Positions 50,110-60,629 of a stretch of DNA of 64,000 nucleotides are shown here, in pieces. The stretch lies in NCBI RefSeq assembly GCF_932294415.1, contig NC_065539.1, positions 48,937,501 through 49,001,500 of the forward strand, in the 5' to 3' direction. Position 1 is the first letter of the stretch, and the number at the start of each line of letters is the position of its first letter. The DNA comes from Quercus robur. Its lineage: Eukaryota; Streptophyta; Magnoliopsida; Fagales; Fagaceae. The translations under genes were made by a program, and so were the position numbers. The notes below the pieces were generated by a model. That model was given only the letters and a program-made list of their open reading frames with translations. It was not told where the DNA came from and made no database searches.

Positions 50110-51135
50110 TCACGTAGCATGGACCACAGCCAGTATGGCTTTCTCCAGGGGTAAGTATCTGACTTCAGCTTCATGCAGCAACTTGCTCACGTAATAGATT
50201 GGCTTTTGAAGGCCATTGTCATCCCGTATTAGCACCAAGCTCACAGCATGAGGGGCTACAACAATATATGCGTATAGGACTTCATCGGCCTCAAGACTAG
50301 ACATGATAAGTGGCCGTGATAGGTATTCCTTGAGTTGCTGGAAGGCCACAATGCAGTCCTCGGACCATTCAAATCCTTTCCACTTGTTGATCAAGAGATA
50401 GAACGGTCTGCATCTATCCACTAACCTGGAAATGAATCGATTCAGGGCTGCGATCATTCCAGTAAGCTTTTGAACCTCCTTGGGGTTTCGTGGTGGTTTT
50501 AAATTATTAATAGTCTTGATCTGGTCAGGGTTAACCTTAATTCCCCTATGAGTAACCATGTAGCCCAAAAATTTTGCCTGATCCCACGCCAAATGAGTAT
50601 TTGGAAGCATTTAGGCACAACTTGTACTTCCTTAAGACATCAAAGGTGCTGCCGAGGTCCCCTAAATGCTCGGACACCACTTTACTCTTCACAACCATAT
50701 CATCGACGTAGATTTTGATGCTCTTGCCCAACTGCGGCTCGAACATTCTTGTCATCATCATTTGATAAGTGAACCCTACGTTCTTCAGACCGAACGGCAT
50801 TACCTTGTAGTGGTAGTTCCCAATTGGTGTTACGCAGGCTGTCTTCTCCTGATCCTTCAGGGCTAGCGGTATTTGATGATAGCCTTGAAAGACATCTAAG
50901 AAGCTCATCCGAGGATGGCTTGTCATTGCATCCACCAGCTGGTCTATCCGAGGCATGGGGAACAAGTCTTTTGGGCAAGCTTTATTTAGGTCCGTGAAGT
51001 TTACACAAACCCTCTACTTTCCACTTTTCTTCTTGACCACCACAGTGTTGGCCAACCATTCGGGGTAAAAAACCTCTTTGATAGCCCCTGCACGCTTAAG
51101 CTTCGCCACTTTGTCCCTAATCTCATCGGAGTGCT
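50110..51135 (-). pseudogene. Gypsy pol: reverse transcriptase and first RNase H, broken
   Basis: Minus-strand reading gives REV-type motifs in order: VNFTDLNKACPKD, FPMPRIDQLVDA, FLDVFQGYHQIPL (the usual serine is Q), MPFGLKNVGFTYQ and the catalytic IYVDDMVVKS. The frame shifts near 50610 into the thumb/connection region (AKFLGYMVTHRGIKVNPDQI) and the start of RNase H (EADEVLYAYIVVAPHAVSLVL, where a catalytic Asp seems replaced), ending at a stop near 50110. An earlier stop lies near 51014. The YVDD signature identifies it securely; it is not functional. Confidence 0.88.
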
Positions 51136-51473
51136 CTCTTGATGGGCACGGGGTGGCTGCTTCTTAGGAGTGATGGACGGGTTGACATTGAGATGGTGAC
51201 AGATGAAGGCTGGATTAATCCCGGGAGCATTGCAGACATCCTATGCAAATACATCAATATTTCTTTTGAGAAACTCAATCAACTCCTCCTTCTCCTAAAG
51301 AGGCAGCTGAGCCCCTATCCGAAAGAACTTCTCCGGATCACCACCAATAACCACCTCCTCCAAATCTTCGCATTTCGTCTCCTCGGCAATTGTATCAAGA
51401 GGCGAAACCGGGGCCCTTGATTGCTATAAATTCTTTTCAGCAGAGGCCGAGGACTCCGCATCGAGCCGATGTG

Positions 51474-51850
51474 AGATGGCAGCCACCACACACTACCTTG
51501 TCGTGGATTGGCAACCACGGATTTCGAGAACTCGGTCCCCTAACGGGAATTTCACCTTCTGATGCAACAAGGAAGCAACAGCCCCTAAGGTATGGAGCTA
51601 GGACCTACCGACGATGGCTATGTAGGGAGAGTAGGTGTCCACCACGATAAAGTTCACCTCCACTATCTCTGGGCCGGTCTGGATGGGCAGCTTAATCATG
51701 CCCTTTGGAATGACAAGCTTCCGGTCGAAACTTATTAGAGGAGAGTTATAGGGCATCAAATCTTCTGGTTTTAACCCCAATCCCTTGTAGAGGTCGGGGT
51801 ACATAACCTCGGCCCCACTGCCACCATCACCATCACTCTTTTCACATCAT
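51474..51850 (-). pseudogene. Gypsy aspartic protease remnant
   Basis: The minus strand encodes DGGSGAEVMYPDLYKGLGL, an aspartic-protease-like active-site loop (D-x-G-S-x-A) as in plant Gypsy proteases, then a flap-like stretch and FIVVDTYSPYIAIVGRS. It is followed by frame breaks. The position between gag and reverse transcriptase is as expected. Confidence 0.7.
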
Positions 51851-52122
51851 AGTCCCCGATTCTAAGAGTGATCAACAGCGTGTCGTCGTGGGGCTGGATG
51901 GTTCCGATCTTGTCCTCTTCTGAAAAACTCAAGATTGGATGAAAATTCATTCTGGCCTTCTTCGGCTCTGGCTAGGACTCCTCGACAGGCCGTCGAGTCA
52001 CAGATTACACTCGTGAAGGGCGCGTGCCTGTTTTTCCTAGCGTGGCCAAGATTACATTGATCATCCTTACGGGTGGCCTTAGGGTAGTATCTCTCTGGGG
52101 TTCCTGATTGGTCTGGCCTTGG

Positions 52123-53512
52123 TGACTACTGGGATGATACAAAAGGTGTTTCAGCTTTCCTTCTCGGACCAGCTGGTCCAGATAGTTCCAGAGGTTCCTG
52201 CAGTTCTCCGTGGTCCTGATGGTATTGGCAATAAAAGTTTTGATTGCGCCTCATGGACTCTCCCGCCATCTTATTTGGCCACTTAAAGTATGGCTCGTTC
52301 TTGATTTTTGCCAACACCCGATGTACCAGTTCTCGGAATATAGTGTTAACAGTCTGTGTGTTGGTTGCTCTAGATTGCCCTACGAAATCTCTCCTCGGAC
52401 GGTTTCTGTTATATCAGTCCAACGTGAAATCCCTCCTCTCTTGAGGGATAACTTTCTCTTTTCCTCTACCTTATAGTTGGTCTTCCTCCACTCGTTTATA
52501 CTTATCGATCTGATCCATCAGTTGGCGCATACTGGTGGCGGGCTTCCAGTCAGAGACTTCCTCAAGCCGTGCTCGGTTGGGAGACTATTTTTGAAGTTGC
52601 TGATGGCGACATCATCAAAATTGTCGTTCATTTCATTATACGTCTCCCAATATTTGTTCGAGTAGGCCTTTAGAGTTTCTCCATCATGCATGCATAACGA
52701 CAACAAAGCACTCAAAGGCCGAGGAGCTCTGCTGTTTGTAACGAAACGGGAACCAAAAGCTTGGGTTAGCTACCTATACGAATTTATGGAATTCGTCTTT
52801 AAGCCATTGAACCACCTCATTGCCACTGGTCCCAAGCTAGACGAGAAAACCTTGCACATCAGTGCTTCGTTTTTAGAATGGACAGCCATCCTTTGGTTGA
52901 ACTGGCTCACATGCTCCACGGGGTCTGTTTTGCCGTTATAAATGGTGAAAGTTGGTTGCTGGAATCGTCGAAAAAGTGTAGCCCCTTCTATGTGGTGTGT
53001 GAAAGGTGACTTGGAGAGTTGATCCAATGCCTTGCTCATGGCATCGTTTCCCAAGCCCCTAGGAGATGGGCTTTTACGCTTACGCCTCCGGTAGTACTTT
53101 TCTTCATGAGAAAAGGTCTCACTTGGGGGAGTCCTCAATCTTTGCCTATAGTCATCGTCACTTTCATCATTAGAGGGTATGTCAGGCCTAGAATGAGATC
53201 GCCTTCGTTGTGTATGGCACAGCTTTCTCTTCAAATTGTCTATCTCTCGCTGCATGGCTTGCTTATCGTTCTGTTTCTGGGATACATGACTCCTAACTTC
53301 TTCTGGTTGCATGGCCCGGTTGTAGTTTTGTCTCTGGAGCACGTGACTACCCACACGAGAATAGCTTTTGCTGGTTTGAGTGGTGTGTACACTTCCCTCT
53401 CAAAACCTTCCATTCTCTTCATTTCGATCATGCTCAGAGTTAGGAAAGTTACCCTGTTGTTGGGATCTAGCCGGTTCGAGCTGATGGGAGCCTGCTTGAT
53501 GAGAGCCTGATC
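52123..53512 (-). pseudogene. Gypsy gag, frameshifted
   Basis: The N-terminal part (53354-52770, minus) is basic and disordered (KRKLCHTQRRRSHSRPDIPS, RRRKRKSPSPRGLG). It leads into the Retrotrans_gag-type core (FTIYNGKTDPVEHVSQFNQR, MCKVFSSSLGPVAMRWFNGL). The core continues in another frame at 52715-52518 (ETLKAYSNKYWETYNEMND, FKNSLPTEHGLRKSLTG), so at least one frameshift near 52740 disables it. An upstream start near 53512 is possible. A further short block about 52317-52126 has HQDHGE, typical of the region after gag. Confidence 0.8.
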
Positions 53513-53552
53513 CTACCATGCTTGATTGTTGCCCTTACTAACACACAAGTTC

Positions 53553-53572
53553 TCCCCATAGACAGCGCTAAT
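53553..53572 (-). promoter_or_regulatory. Gypsy primer binding site
   Basis: On the minus strand, directly after the LTR end CCCTACA, the sequence reads ATTAGCGCTGTCTATGGGGA. This is close to the GGCGCCGTCTGTGGGGA type found in plant Tat elements. Confidence 0.6.
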
Positions 53573-54350
53573 TGTAGGGACTGGGTTTGAACACTTCTTC
53601 TATTGGATGAGTGGAGTTAAGCCCAACTAGCCCAATACAATAAATTTATAGAGAACAGGTTTAAGAACTAGGTTTTAGTGAGGATTACAACAACTAGACA
53701 TGGTTATGAATGGATTGAACAGCAAGGACATGGACTAAACTATGAAAGTCTGTCCTCGGGCATTTCATCCGAGGGACATAGTGTTCTTCTTCTTTCTTCA
53801 ATGATAGGTTACAACCGTTTCCAAGATCCTACGAATTGCTCCCGTATTCCCTTTTTTTCTCTACCCCCTTTCTCGGAGGATTTCTCACATTATATATCCC
53901 CTTTCAGTCGATTTTGGCCTTCCATCTGTTGATTATGCAGATTACTACTCGCGTGTCTGTCCCATCAGCCACCTTCCCAAACCTTCAATGAGTTGCATCA
54001 ACCAAGACCGCACTGTTCAGGGGTCATTTCCTCATTAATGCGGCCAGAATGTTAGTTGTGGGCATTCAATATGGAGGTGATAGTTTCTCCTTGAACTGTT
54101 CCTACACCATGCTCTTGTGGCTGTCCTACAGTACTTGTCCTTCTTCTTGGGACGCTCTAGGAGGCTGCCATTGATGGCGAGTCATTCTTCCCTACTAGGA
54201 TCTGGGTTGGCCAAGGATATAATTGTCCTCAGCGATGTTTCTGGGCCACTTGGACTTTCTTTATTCGTCCTCGGCCATTCCTTCCTCCTCGGCACGGGCC
54301 TTGGGCTTAGTATGAGGTGGGCCGGGGTTGTCAAATTCTTTGACCCCACA
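53573..54350 (-). repeat. Gypsy LTR (right, 5' LTR of the element), 778 bp
   Basis: Same ends as the left LTR (TGTAGGGACTGG...TTGACCCCACA on the plus strand) without the 140-bp internal duplication. Moderate divergence from the left LTR shows that the insertion is not recent. Confidence 0.9.
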
Positions 54351-54355
54351 TAAAT

Positions 54356-55466
54356 TGTAAGGTTGAATTTATTCAACCATCTAATTGGCTTTATTCCGTG
54401 CCAAATTTGCTTGTAACTCAGCATTTAGTAACCCTGTATTTAGGTGGGTTTGTTGTAAGGGTAGTGAGTGAGATAGTGTGAAGATTGCTCAAGAGTGTGC
54501 AAGAAAACAGAGTGTCGCGGCTGGGACTCGCGACTGGTCTCGCGGCTTCAACCCGCCAGAAGATGCACACGTGCCAAGCATGCTGGAAGATGAACAGTCA
54601 TGCTAGCTGGAGCACTACAGGACAAAACAGGACAACTGGCCATACGGTTAACTCGCGACTGGAACTCGCGACTTAGTCAAGCCGCGAGGTCAAGCCGCGA
54701 GCCACCCCTGTTTTGGTAAAACCTGACGTTTCGCATTCCACTCCTCTCCAGTATAAATACCCTTTTAACCCACGTTTGAAAGAGAGCTTCCAGAGAGAAT
54801 TTTGAGAGAGAAACCCTAAAGAAAAACCAGATTGTTTCACCCACAATCTCTACCTTAGAGTCTCATCAAAATCCCTCACTCTCTTCCTCTCCATTGTCAA
54901 ATCCTTGAGAGGCCATTATACCAAACCTGGTTCTCACCATTATCATCTCTGTGAGACAGACGTTTGGAGTTCTGGGAAGCAGTTAGGAAGGAGCCAATAT
55001 TCATTGGTTGATGCTACGGTGTAGTAGCGGAATCCGGAAAGCTAGAAAAGAAAAAGGTTCGGCGCAACCTCGTTGGAGCAAGAAGCTTGGAGGGCTTAGG
55101 TGCATTGGGTAGATTAGGCTTGGAGGGTCTATTGCTGTCCTTGTATCCCAACTGTATTTTCTAGTGGATTGATTACCGCTTGGAGGGCGGCGGAGAGGTT
55201 TTTCGCCGAGGTCTTCGGTTTCCTCTTCGATAACATATCTGGTGTTATCGCTGTGTTTGCATCTTCCTTCCTCTCTATCTCTGCCTTTACATTATCTGCT
55301 GTGGTTTATTTTGTTGTGGCTTAGATAGTTGTTTAATCAATACCATGTTATAGCATATGTTAAGTTTCCGCACACTATTGTTTAACATATTGCGTGTGTT
55401 GATTAAATTGGTTTTTTGGGGGTCTAAACGTTCAAAAGTGTTTTTGTACACGTTTTTGAACTTTCA
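54356..55466 (+). repeat. 5' LTR, 1111 bp
   Basis: TGTAAGGTTG to AACTTTCA. Contains a TATA box (TATAAATA, 54752-54759) preceded by several TCGCGACT/CCGCGAG motifs (54512-54545 and 54650-54702). A GAGAGAG-rich leader follows. Confidence 0.95.
54752..54759 (+). promoter_or_regulatory. LTR TATA box
   Basis: CAGTATAAATACCC lies about 400 bases into the LTR, in the expected U3 position. The same site occurs at 61689-61696 in the 3' LTR, where it could drive flanking DNA. Confidence 0.75.
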
Positions 55467-55468
55467 AT

Positions 55469-55480
55469 TGGTATCAGAGC
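55469..55480 (+). promoter_or_regulatory. primer binding site (initiator tRNA-Met type)
   Basis: TGGTATCAGAGC begins two bases after the 5' LTR, the standard copia-type primer site. Confidence 0.92.
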
Positions 55481-55539
55481 GGGTACACAGTTATTTGGTT
55501 TCATTACCATTGTGTGATCCTTGACTCCTTTTTTTTGAG

Positions 55540-57510
55540 ATGGATAGGTCTCAATCCCTTAATGCACCTCCATATTTTGATGGAAGTAATTATGCGTTTT
55601 GGAAGGTTCGTATGAGAGCTTTTCTATGCTCTATTGATGAATCCGTGTGGGATGCTGTTGAGATGGGTTGGACCAAACCTGAGGCAGCCAAATCCACATG
55701 GGATAAGGCAGCTCTTGCTGCATCTAATGCTAACAGTAAAGCACTAAATGCTATCTTCTGTGGTGTGTCTCCAGATGAATTTCACAGGATTTCTCACATT
55801 ACCATTGCCAAAGTTGCATGGGAGATTCTGGAAACAACTTATGAAGGCACGAAGAAGGTGAAAGATACCAAGTTACAAATGCTGACCACTCGGTTTGAGG
55901 AGCTCAAGATGAGTGAGGATGAGTCTTTCGACTCGTTCTATGGGAAGTTAAATGAAGTGGTTGTCAGTAAGTTTAACTTGGGGGAGAAGATGGAGGACTC
56001 TAAGATTGTCAGGAAGATCCTCCGATCATTGCCGGAAAGCTTCCGTGCCAAAGTAACAGCCATTGAAGAGAGCAAGGATCTTGACGATATCAAGGTTCAG
56101 GAGCTGGTTGGTTCTTTACAAACCTATGAGATGACTCTGCCAAATCAACGGAAGAGTAAATCCCTTGCTCTAAAGACCACTAATGAGAAGGTGGAAGATC
56201 AAGGCACTTCAGGAGAAGATATGGTGGACAAGGATGTAGCCTATCTTGTTAAAAATTTCAAGAAGTTTTTGAAATTCAAAAACAATGGAAAATTTGATGA
56301 TAAGAGAAAATTCCAAAATTCTGGAAGGGAGAAGAGGGATTTCCAAAGGAAAGATGGAAAAGAATCCCAATCCACACAAGGTGTTACTTGTTTTGAATGC
56401 AACGGGCATGGACACTTCAAGAGGGAATGTCCTAACTATTTGAAATCAAAAGGCAAGGTGTATGCCACGACCTTGAGTGATTCAGACTCATCCGACTCAG
56501 AATCTGAAGAGAGCTGTGATGGAGAAGGGAACTACTCAGCTTTCATGACTATTGCTCATGTTGAGTCTTCGGATGAATTGAATTTGCTTGTTCAAGACCT
56601 TGGAGAACATAGTGAGGATGACTCACTAGGAATTGTTGAAGAATCGGAAGCTGAAGAAGAAGAAAGCACAGCTACTCTTCAAGAAAATTACAACTCACTT
56701 TTGGAGAAATCTGGTGAATACACAAGGGTGGCCAAGGCTGCTGTGAGAAAGATGAAGAAGGCTGAGGAGGACTACAAAAGTCTCCTAATCCGGTATAGGG
56801 AGGCCAAATGCGAGATTGAAACTCTTAATGGTGAGCTGTCCGAAGCCTACACTAAAGTGAGATTCCTTGAGAATGAGGTTGTTCAAGCAAATGCAAAAAT
56901 AGAGAGGGTCACCACCAAGAAGCTTGATGATGTTATATCATCTCAAAAGAGCTTCTCAGACAAATCCGGACTGGGATATACCGGAGGAAGTAGCTCAACT
57001 GGAAATGTCACTAAAGAAGTGAAGTTTGTGAAATCCAAAGATTCAGTTGTAGCGGACTCTACTAGTGTGAACCTCGAGGTGGAGGAGAAGAAGAATGTGG
57101 TGGACCAACGGATGCTGAATCATCATAATCAGTATGTGGGCAGGTCTGAGTCTCGTGCCAAGTCACGTCCTCGACCACAAAGAGGTCCTAGAGGAATGTA
57201 TGTGTGCCATTACTGTGGACTTCAAGGGCACACTCGACCAAATTGCCAAAAGCTAAGAGCAAAGAACAGTGCTACTCCTCAAAGGTCAGGAGGACCAAGA
57301 GTTGATAGGAGAACGTGGGCAGGGGATCAACCTAGAGAGCAAAACGGAGATCCCGGAATGATGAACGTGATGAAGATGATTGGTGCATTCACCAACTGCT
57401 TGGAAAGCTTCTCACGAAGGTTTGAAAGCCCTAACTCCCGTACCCAATCCTCTAAGGAAATCACCCCAAACGCAAGTGTCGTGTGGGTGAAAAGGGGTAC
57501 TCATGCATAA
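55540..57510 (+). CDS. copia-type Gag protein of the pol-less element
   Basis: The uninterrupted frame of 656 residues begins MDRSQSLNAPPYFDGSNYAF, the typical start of plant copia Gag (DUF4219/UBN2 type). Residues about 13-200 form the UBN2-like capsid region (FWKVRMRAFL, AWEILETTYEGTKKVKDTKL, SFDSFYGKL, RKILRSLPESFRAKVTAIEE). A classical zinc knuckle C-x2-C-x4-H-x4-C lies at C284, C287, H292, C297 (CFECNGHGHFKREC). A Ser/Asp/Glu-rich stretch follows (about 313-335), then a long coiled coil (about 375-470). A second knuckle lies at C556, C559, H564, C569 (CHYCGLQGHTRPNC). It ends VVWVKRGTHA and a stop, just where related full-length elements would continue into protease. It should form particles and bind RNA. 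It looks fully functional. Confidence 0.93.
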   Translation: MDRSQSLNAPPYFDGSNYAFWKVRMRAFLCSIDESVWDAVEMGWTKPEAAKSTWDKAALAASNANSKALNAIFCGVSPDEFHRISHITIAKVAWEILETTYEGTKKVKDTKLQMLTTRFEELKMSEDESFDSFYGKLNEVVVSKFNLGEKMEDSKIVRKILRSLPESFRAKVTAIEESKDLDDIKVQELVGSLQTYEMTLPNQRKSKSLALKTTNEKVEDQGTSGEDMVDKDVAYLVKNFKKFLKFKNNGKFDDKRKFQNSGREKRDFQRKDGKESQSTQGVTCFECNGHGHFKRECPNYLKSKGKVYATTLSDSDSSDSESEESCDGEGNYSAFMTIAHVESSDELNLLVQDLGEHSEDDSLGIVEESEAEEEESTATLQENYNSLLEKSGEYTRVAKAAVRKMKKAEEDYKSLLIRYREAKCEIETLNGELSEAYTKVRFLENEVVQANAKIERVTTKKLDDVISSQKSFSDKSGLGYTGGSSSTGNVTKEVKFVKSKDSVVADSTSVNLEVEEKKNVVDQRMLNHHNQYVGRSESRAKSRPRPQRGPRGMYVCHYCGLQGHTRPNCQKLRAKNSATPQRSGGPRVDRRTWAGDQPREQNGDPGMMNVMKMIGAFTNCLESFSRRFESPNSRTQSSKEITPNASVVWVKRGTHA

Positions 57511-59445
57511 GCATTACAACATGTCCATGCATTAATACTTCCTATGCTTTGTGACTATGTTTGTTTGGTATGCTTGTTGTTTTTAATCTTGGTTGTTTGT
57601 TTGTAAATATTTCTTAAATGTGATTTATCAATCTTTTTGTTTCTTGAGTCAAAAATCCAAAAATTACATAAAAAAATTTGAAAATCAAAAAGCTTGATTG
57701 ACTTTGTTGGGTTTTGTCTTAAAAACTCGTTTTGCCTTGTACCTTTGTGCAAATGGCTTTGTGCATTTTCGAGCATTGCTTGTTTTCATGCACCCATATC
57801 ACTTTGGGAAAAATCTTGAAATCTATGTGATTGTTGTAAATAGATCTTCAAACTTGTCATGAATGATTAGTGAATGGTTATGTTGATCTTGAAACATGCA
57901 TAGACTTGTGTCTATATCTCTTCCCATTTTTTATTTTTTTTGCTAAAAAGAGCTCACTAATTGTAAATCTCCAAATGAAAAGAGATATTGAGCTGCAAAA
58001 GCCTGTCGCACATTCTAGTATTTGACTAGGAAAAAGGGTAAGCGACCTCATATCAAAAGTAAAATTCTTTTTCAAAAAGGCCAAAGGCCTGTTCTTCAAA
58101 GAAAAGTATTGTTTATCCCTCTCACAATGAGAGATGATTGCCTCAAAAGATCAAATGTTATGGCTGAAAGTGGAGTCAAATGAAAGGCTCCAAGTTATGT
58201 TATCCAGTTGTGTGGGAAGTCATATATTCATATTTCTATAATTGAGATTGGTCACATGATCTAGTGCTAATTGTGTATGCCTTGGTTGAATTGATCATTG
58301 AAGCTTCACTTTAGACAAAGGACTATTTCATTGTTGATATCCACACACAACACACAAGTTTATGTTTGATAAATGCCATATTCATTTGTGTGATTGTACT
58401 TGATAAAATGTGTTTTCACATGCTCAATCTTTGTTAATTCAGGCACAGAAAGATTTTTGAGTGTTTTAGGTGTTTTTGGAAAGTGTTTTGCTGAAAAATC
58501 TGAAAAATTTCAAAAATACAGTTTTGCCCTGTTTTGGCGGCTCAGTCGCGGGTGTGTCAAGTCGCGATCCTCAGTCGCATCTTCGCTGGTCAGTTTTGGC
58601 GACTTGTTCGCGAGTGGAAGGTCCAGTCGCGAGATTCACTCAGAGATTTTCGCGGCTCAGCTCGCGACTCTATCGCGGGTAGACCTTCCAGTCGCGAAAA
58701 ACACTTAGAAAAATTTTTCAAAATTTTCATCTTGAGTGCTTTGGCGGCTTGAGCTGGCGACTGTGTGGCGACTTGACCCAGTCGCGAAAATCGCGTGTTT
58801 TGGTCATACAGGGGCAGTTTTTAAAATTTTCTGTTTTTCCCTCGATCTTTTTGTGACTGTTCATTGTCTTTTTCTTCTGCACTTTCCCTTTCTCACCGTG
58901 CCTTCATTGTCGATCTCCATTGTTTGCTTCTTCTCCGCTAAAAATCGTCGACTCACAGGTATGGTTCCTTGTCTTGCACTCTAATTGTCCTGTTGTTATG
59001 GTTTTCCCTCTGGATTATTCACTTCTGAATGTGGGTTTTGTGTTGGGCTTTGTTGTCATCATTGTCCTTTCTTAGCTTATGATAACCTGTGCTTCTGGTT
59101 TTGAGCTCATTTATTTTGTTGGCTGTGTTCTTCATCATATGCTTAGCTAGGGTTAGCTAATTTTTGTCTGATCTGTTGTTGCTATCATATTTCACTTTGA
59201 TCTTGTGTGGTATCTGGTTAATGTGGTGTTGATTTTCGTCCCTTTACAGCTGTTTTTGTAGGCATATTTGATCTCTCTACTGTGTAGTTCTAAGTTGGGC
59301 CTTTGGTGTCCCTAATTTTTTTCTGACCATACTAATCCAGCTGTTAGGGTTTCTTCATTGTTCCTACATTTTCACTAACCCTCTGCTGATATAGTCTGTT
59401 GGATTGTGTTTTTGTCATTTCCCTTGTTTATAATACAGACTGGTC
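57511..59445 (+). other. spacer between Gag and ORF2 with TCGCGA-motif cluster and a possible leader intron
   Basis: Non-coding, T-rich. At 58547-58795 it contains about a dozen GTCGCGA, TCGCGAG, CGCGGCT-type motifs like those in the LTR. A possible intron runs from CACAG/GTATGG (donor 58959) to ATAATACAG (acceptor 59438), eight bases before the ORF2 start. The short frames around 58394-58984 have no recognised domain. Confidence 0.6.
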
Positions 59446-60540
59446 ATGTCTCCATTCAAAAAGGCTGCTGTGAAAGGAGGTTCTTCCAAAGGGAAGGAAC
59501 CCGTAATTGATGTTGATGAAGACACACCTCTCCCGAAAGTGACTCGCTCTTCATCACAGCGATTCGATCCCAATAAGTTCAGATCCTATTCAGCATATCA
59601 GTCATATGAGAACTTCTTTCTTCATGCCACACCACTACTAGAGAGAGCAGTGGATTTGCCTTCACTTCATAACACTGACATCCCGATATGCTTTGCTCAC
59701 AAGGATTGGAATTACCTTCTCTCGGATCCGGATATCGTGTATGACGAGTTGGTTAAAGAATTTTATGCTAATGCAATTGTGGAGGGAGATGAACTTAAGT
59801 GCTGGGTTCGGCAAAAGAGCTTTTCTGTCTCTCCTACATACCTGGCAGAAATTCTTCACATTAATAGACCAATTTTTCGTCATTCACCGGTCTATGACGA
59901 TCTATGTCCTGATGAGGAGCTTCTAAGACAAAGTCTTGGTCAAGACTTGGAATTCTCGCCAAATGGAAAATCCATCAGTGTTTCCTCCCTTTCTCCGAAA
60001 CTGCGAGTGCTTACTATTGTGATGTTTCACAATTTGTACCCTCTGTCCAGTACTGGGTATATGAATCTCGGACGAGCTTTGTTTCTTCATGATCTGGTTT
60101 CTGATGAAGAAATTGACATTTGTGCTCACATCTTTCATGTTCTGCGCAAAACCGTTCTACGCAGTGAGTCTCGGATCTGCATTCCTTTCTGCAGTCTCAT
60201 TTCACGGATCTTGAAGCTCAAGGGGATCTATCCATCGACTGATGAGTCTCCTATCCCCAAACCGAGTCCGATCAACATGCGTACATACAATGCAAGTGTT
60301 GGACATAGTCGGAAGAGAGCCAAACCAGAAACTTCTGCATCTCACAGTGACTCTCAGTTCAGCAATCTCTCCCTCGATGAGAAACTTGATCGCATTGTTT
60401 CCTCTGTCCACGAGGTGAATACAAAGATGTCTGGACTCACTGCTTCTCTACACCATCAAAGCAACCGATGGGACATGAAGTTTACTTCTCTTCAGACTCA
60501 GTTGGATCAGATTCAGAGAAAACTAGAAGAGGATGACTAG
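59446..60540 (+). CDS. second protein (ORF2) of the pol-less element, plant transposon-type domain
   Basis: The frame has 364 residues, intact. The first 50 residues are basic and disordered (SPFKKAAVKGGSSKGKEPVI). The central region, about 50-260, includes RFDPNKFRSYSAYQSYENFF, LKCWVRQKSFSVSPTYLAEI, LTIVMFHNLYPLSSTGYMNL and RALFLHDLVSDEEIDICAHI. From memory it resembles the 'putative plant transposon protein' domain of many plant retroelement ORFs; no enzymatic motif is visible. SRKRAKPE (about 287-294) could be a nuclear localisation signal. The C-terminus (about 308-364) is predicted coiled coil. It takes the place where pol would be. Possible roles are nuclear import, RNA binding or interaction with a helper; none is proven. 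The start is the first ATG after a possible splice acceptor. Confidence 0.85.
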   Translation: MSPFKKAAVKGGSSKGKEPVIDVDEDTPLPKVTRSSSQRFDPNKFRSYSAYQSYENFFLHATPLLERAVDLPSLHNTDIPICFAHKDWNYLLSDPDIVYDELVKEFYANAIVEGDELKCWVRQKSFSVSPTYLAEILHINRPIFRHSPVYDDLCPDEELLRQSLGQDLEFSPNGKSISVSSLSPKLRVLTIVMFHNLYPLSSTGYMNLGRALFLHDLVSDEEIDICAHIFHVLRKTVLRSESRICIPFCSLISRILKLKGIYPSTDESPIPKPSPINMRTYNASVGHSRKRAKPETSASHSDSQFSNLSLDEKLDRIVSSVHEVNTKMSGLTASLHHQSNRWDMKFTSLQTQLDQIQRKLEEDD

Positions 60541-60553
60541 CCTATTCCATGAC

Positions 60554-60629
60554 AAAAAGGGGGAGTGATAGGCATAATCAGAGGGGGAGGATATTACCCT
60601 AAGGGGGAGTGTCACTATCTAAGGGGGAG
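60554..60629 (+). promoter_or_regulatory. cluster of four polypurine tracts after ORF2
   Basis: AAAAAGGGGGAG, AGAGGGGGAGG, AAGGGGGAG and AAGGGGGAG occur within 76 bases directly after the ORF2 stop. They closely resemble the true polypurine tract at 61281-61292. The decayed sister element shows the same pattern at about 36505-36830. Confidence 0.75.

Larger units (their letters stand above)
41455..54350 (-). mobile_element. Gypsy LTR retrotransposon, Tat-like, degenerate, 12.9 kb
   Basis: Flanking LTRs run TGTAG...CCCCACA on the plus strand, so the element reads TGTGGGG...CTACA on its coding (minus) strand. Gag and pol lie on the minus strand in the order gag, protease, reverse transcriptase/RNase H, second RNase H, integrase. 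Next to the right LTR the minus strand reads TTAGCGCTGTCTATGGGGAG, a tRNA-type primer site like those of plant Tat elements. On the other side AAGGGGCTATTG abuts the left LTR as a purine tract. The target flanks are TAATT and TAAAT (one mismatch). Distal to integrase lie a minisatellite and an antisense gene. The paired RNase H domains, antisense ORF and tandem repeats together point to the Tat lineage. Stops and frameshifts throughout show that it is defective. Confidence 0.9.

Noticed and set aside
54485..54676. 63-residue ORF in both LTRs as an LTR-encoded protein
   Set aside because: It is identical in both copies only because the LTRs are identical; it spans the TCGCGA motif zone and lacks protein-like features.
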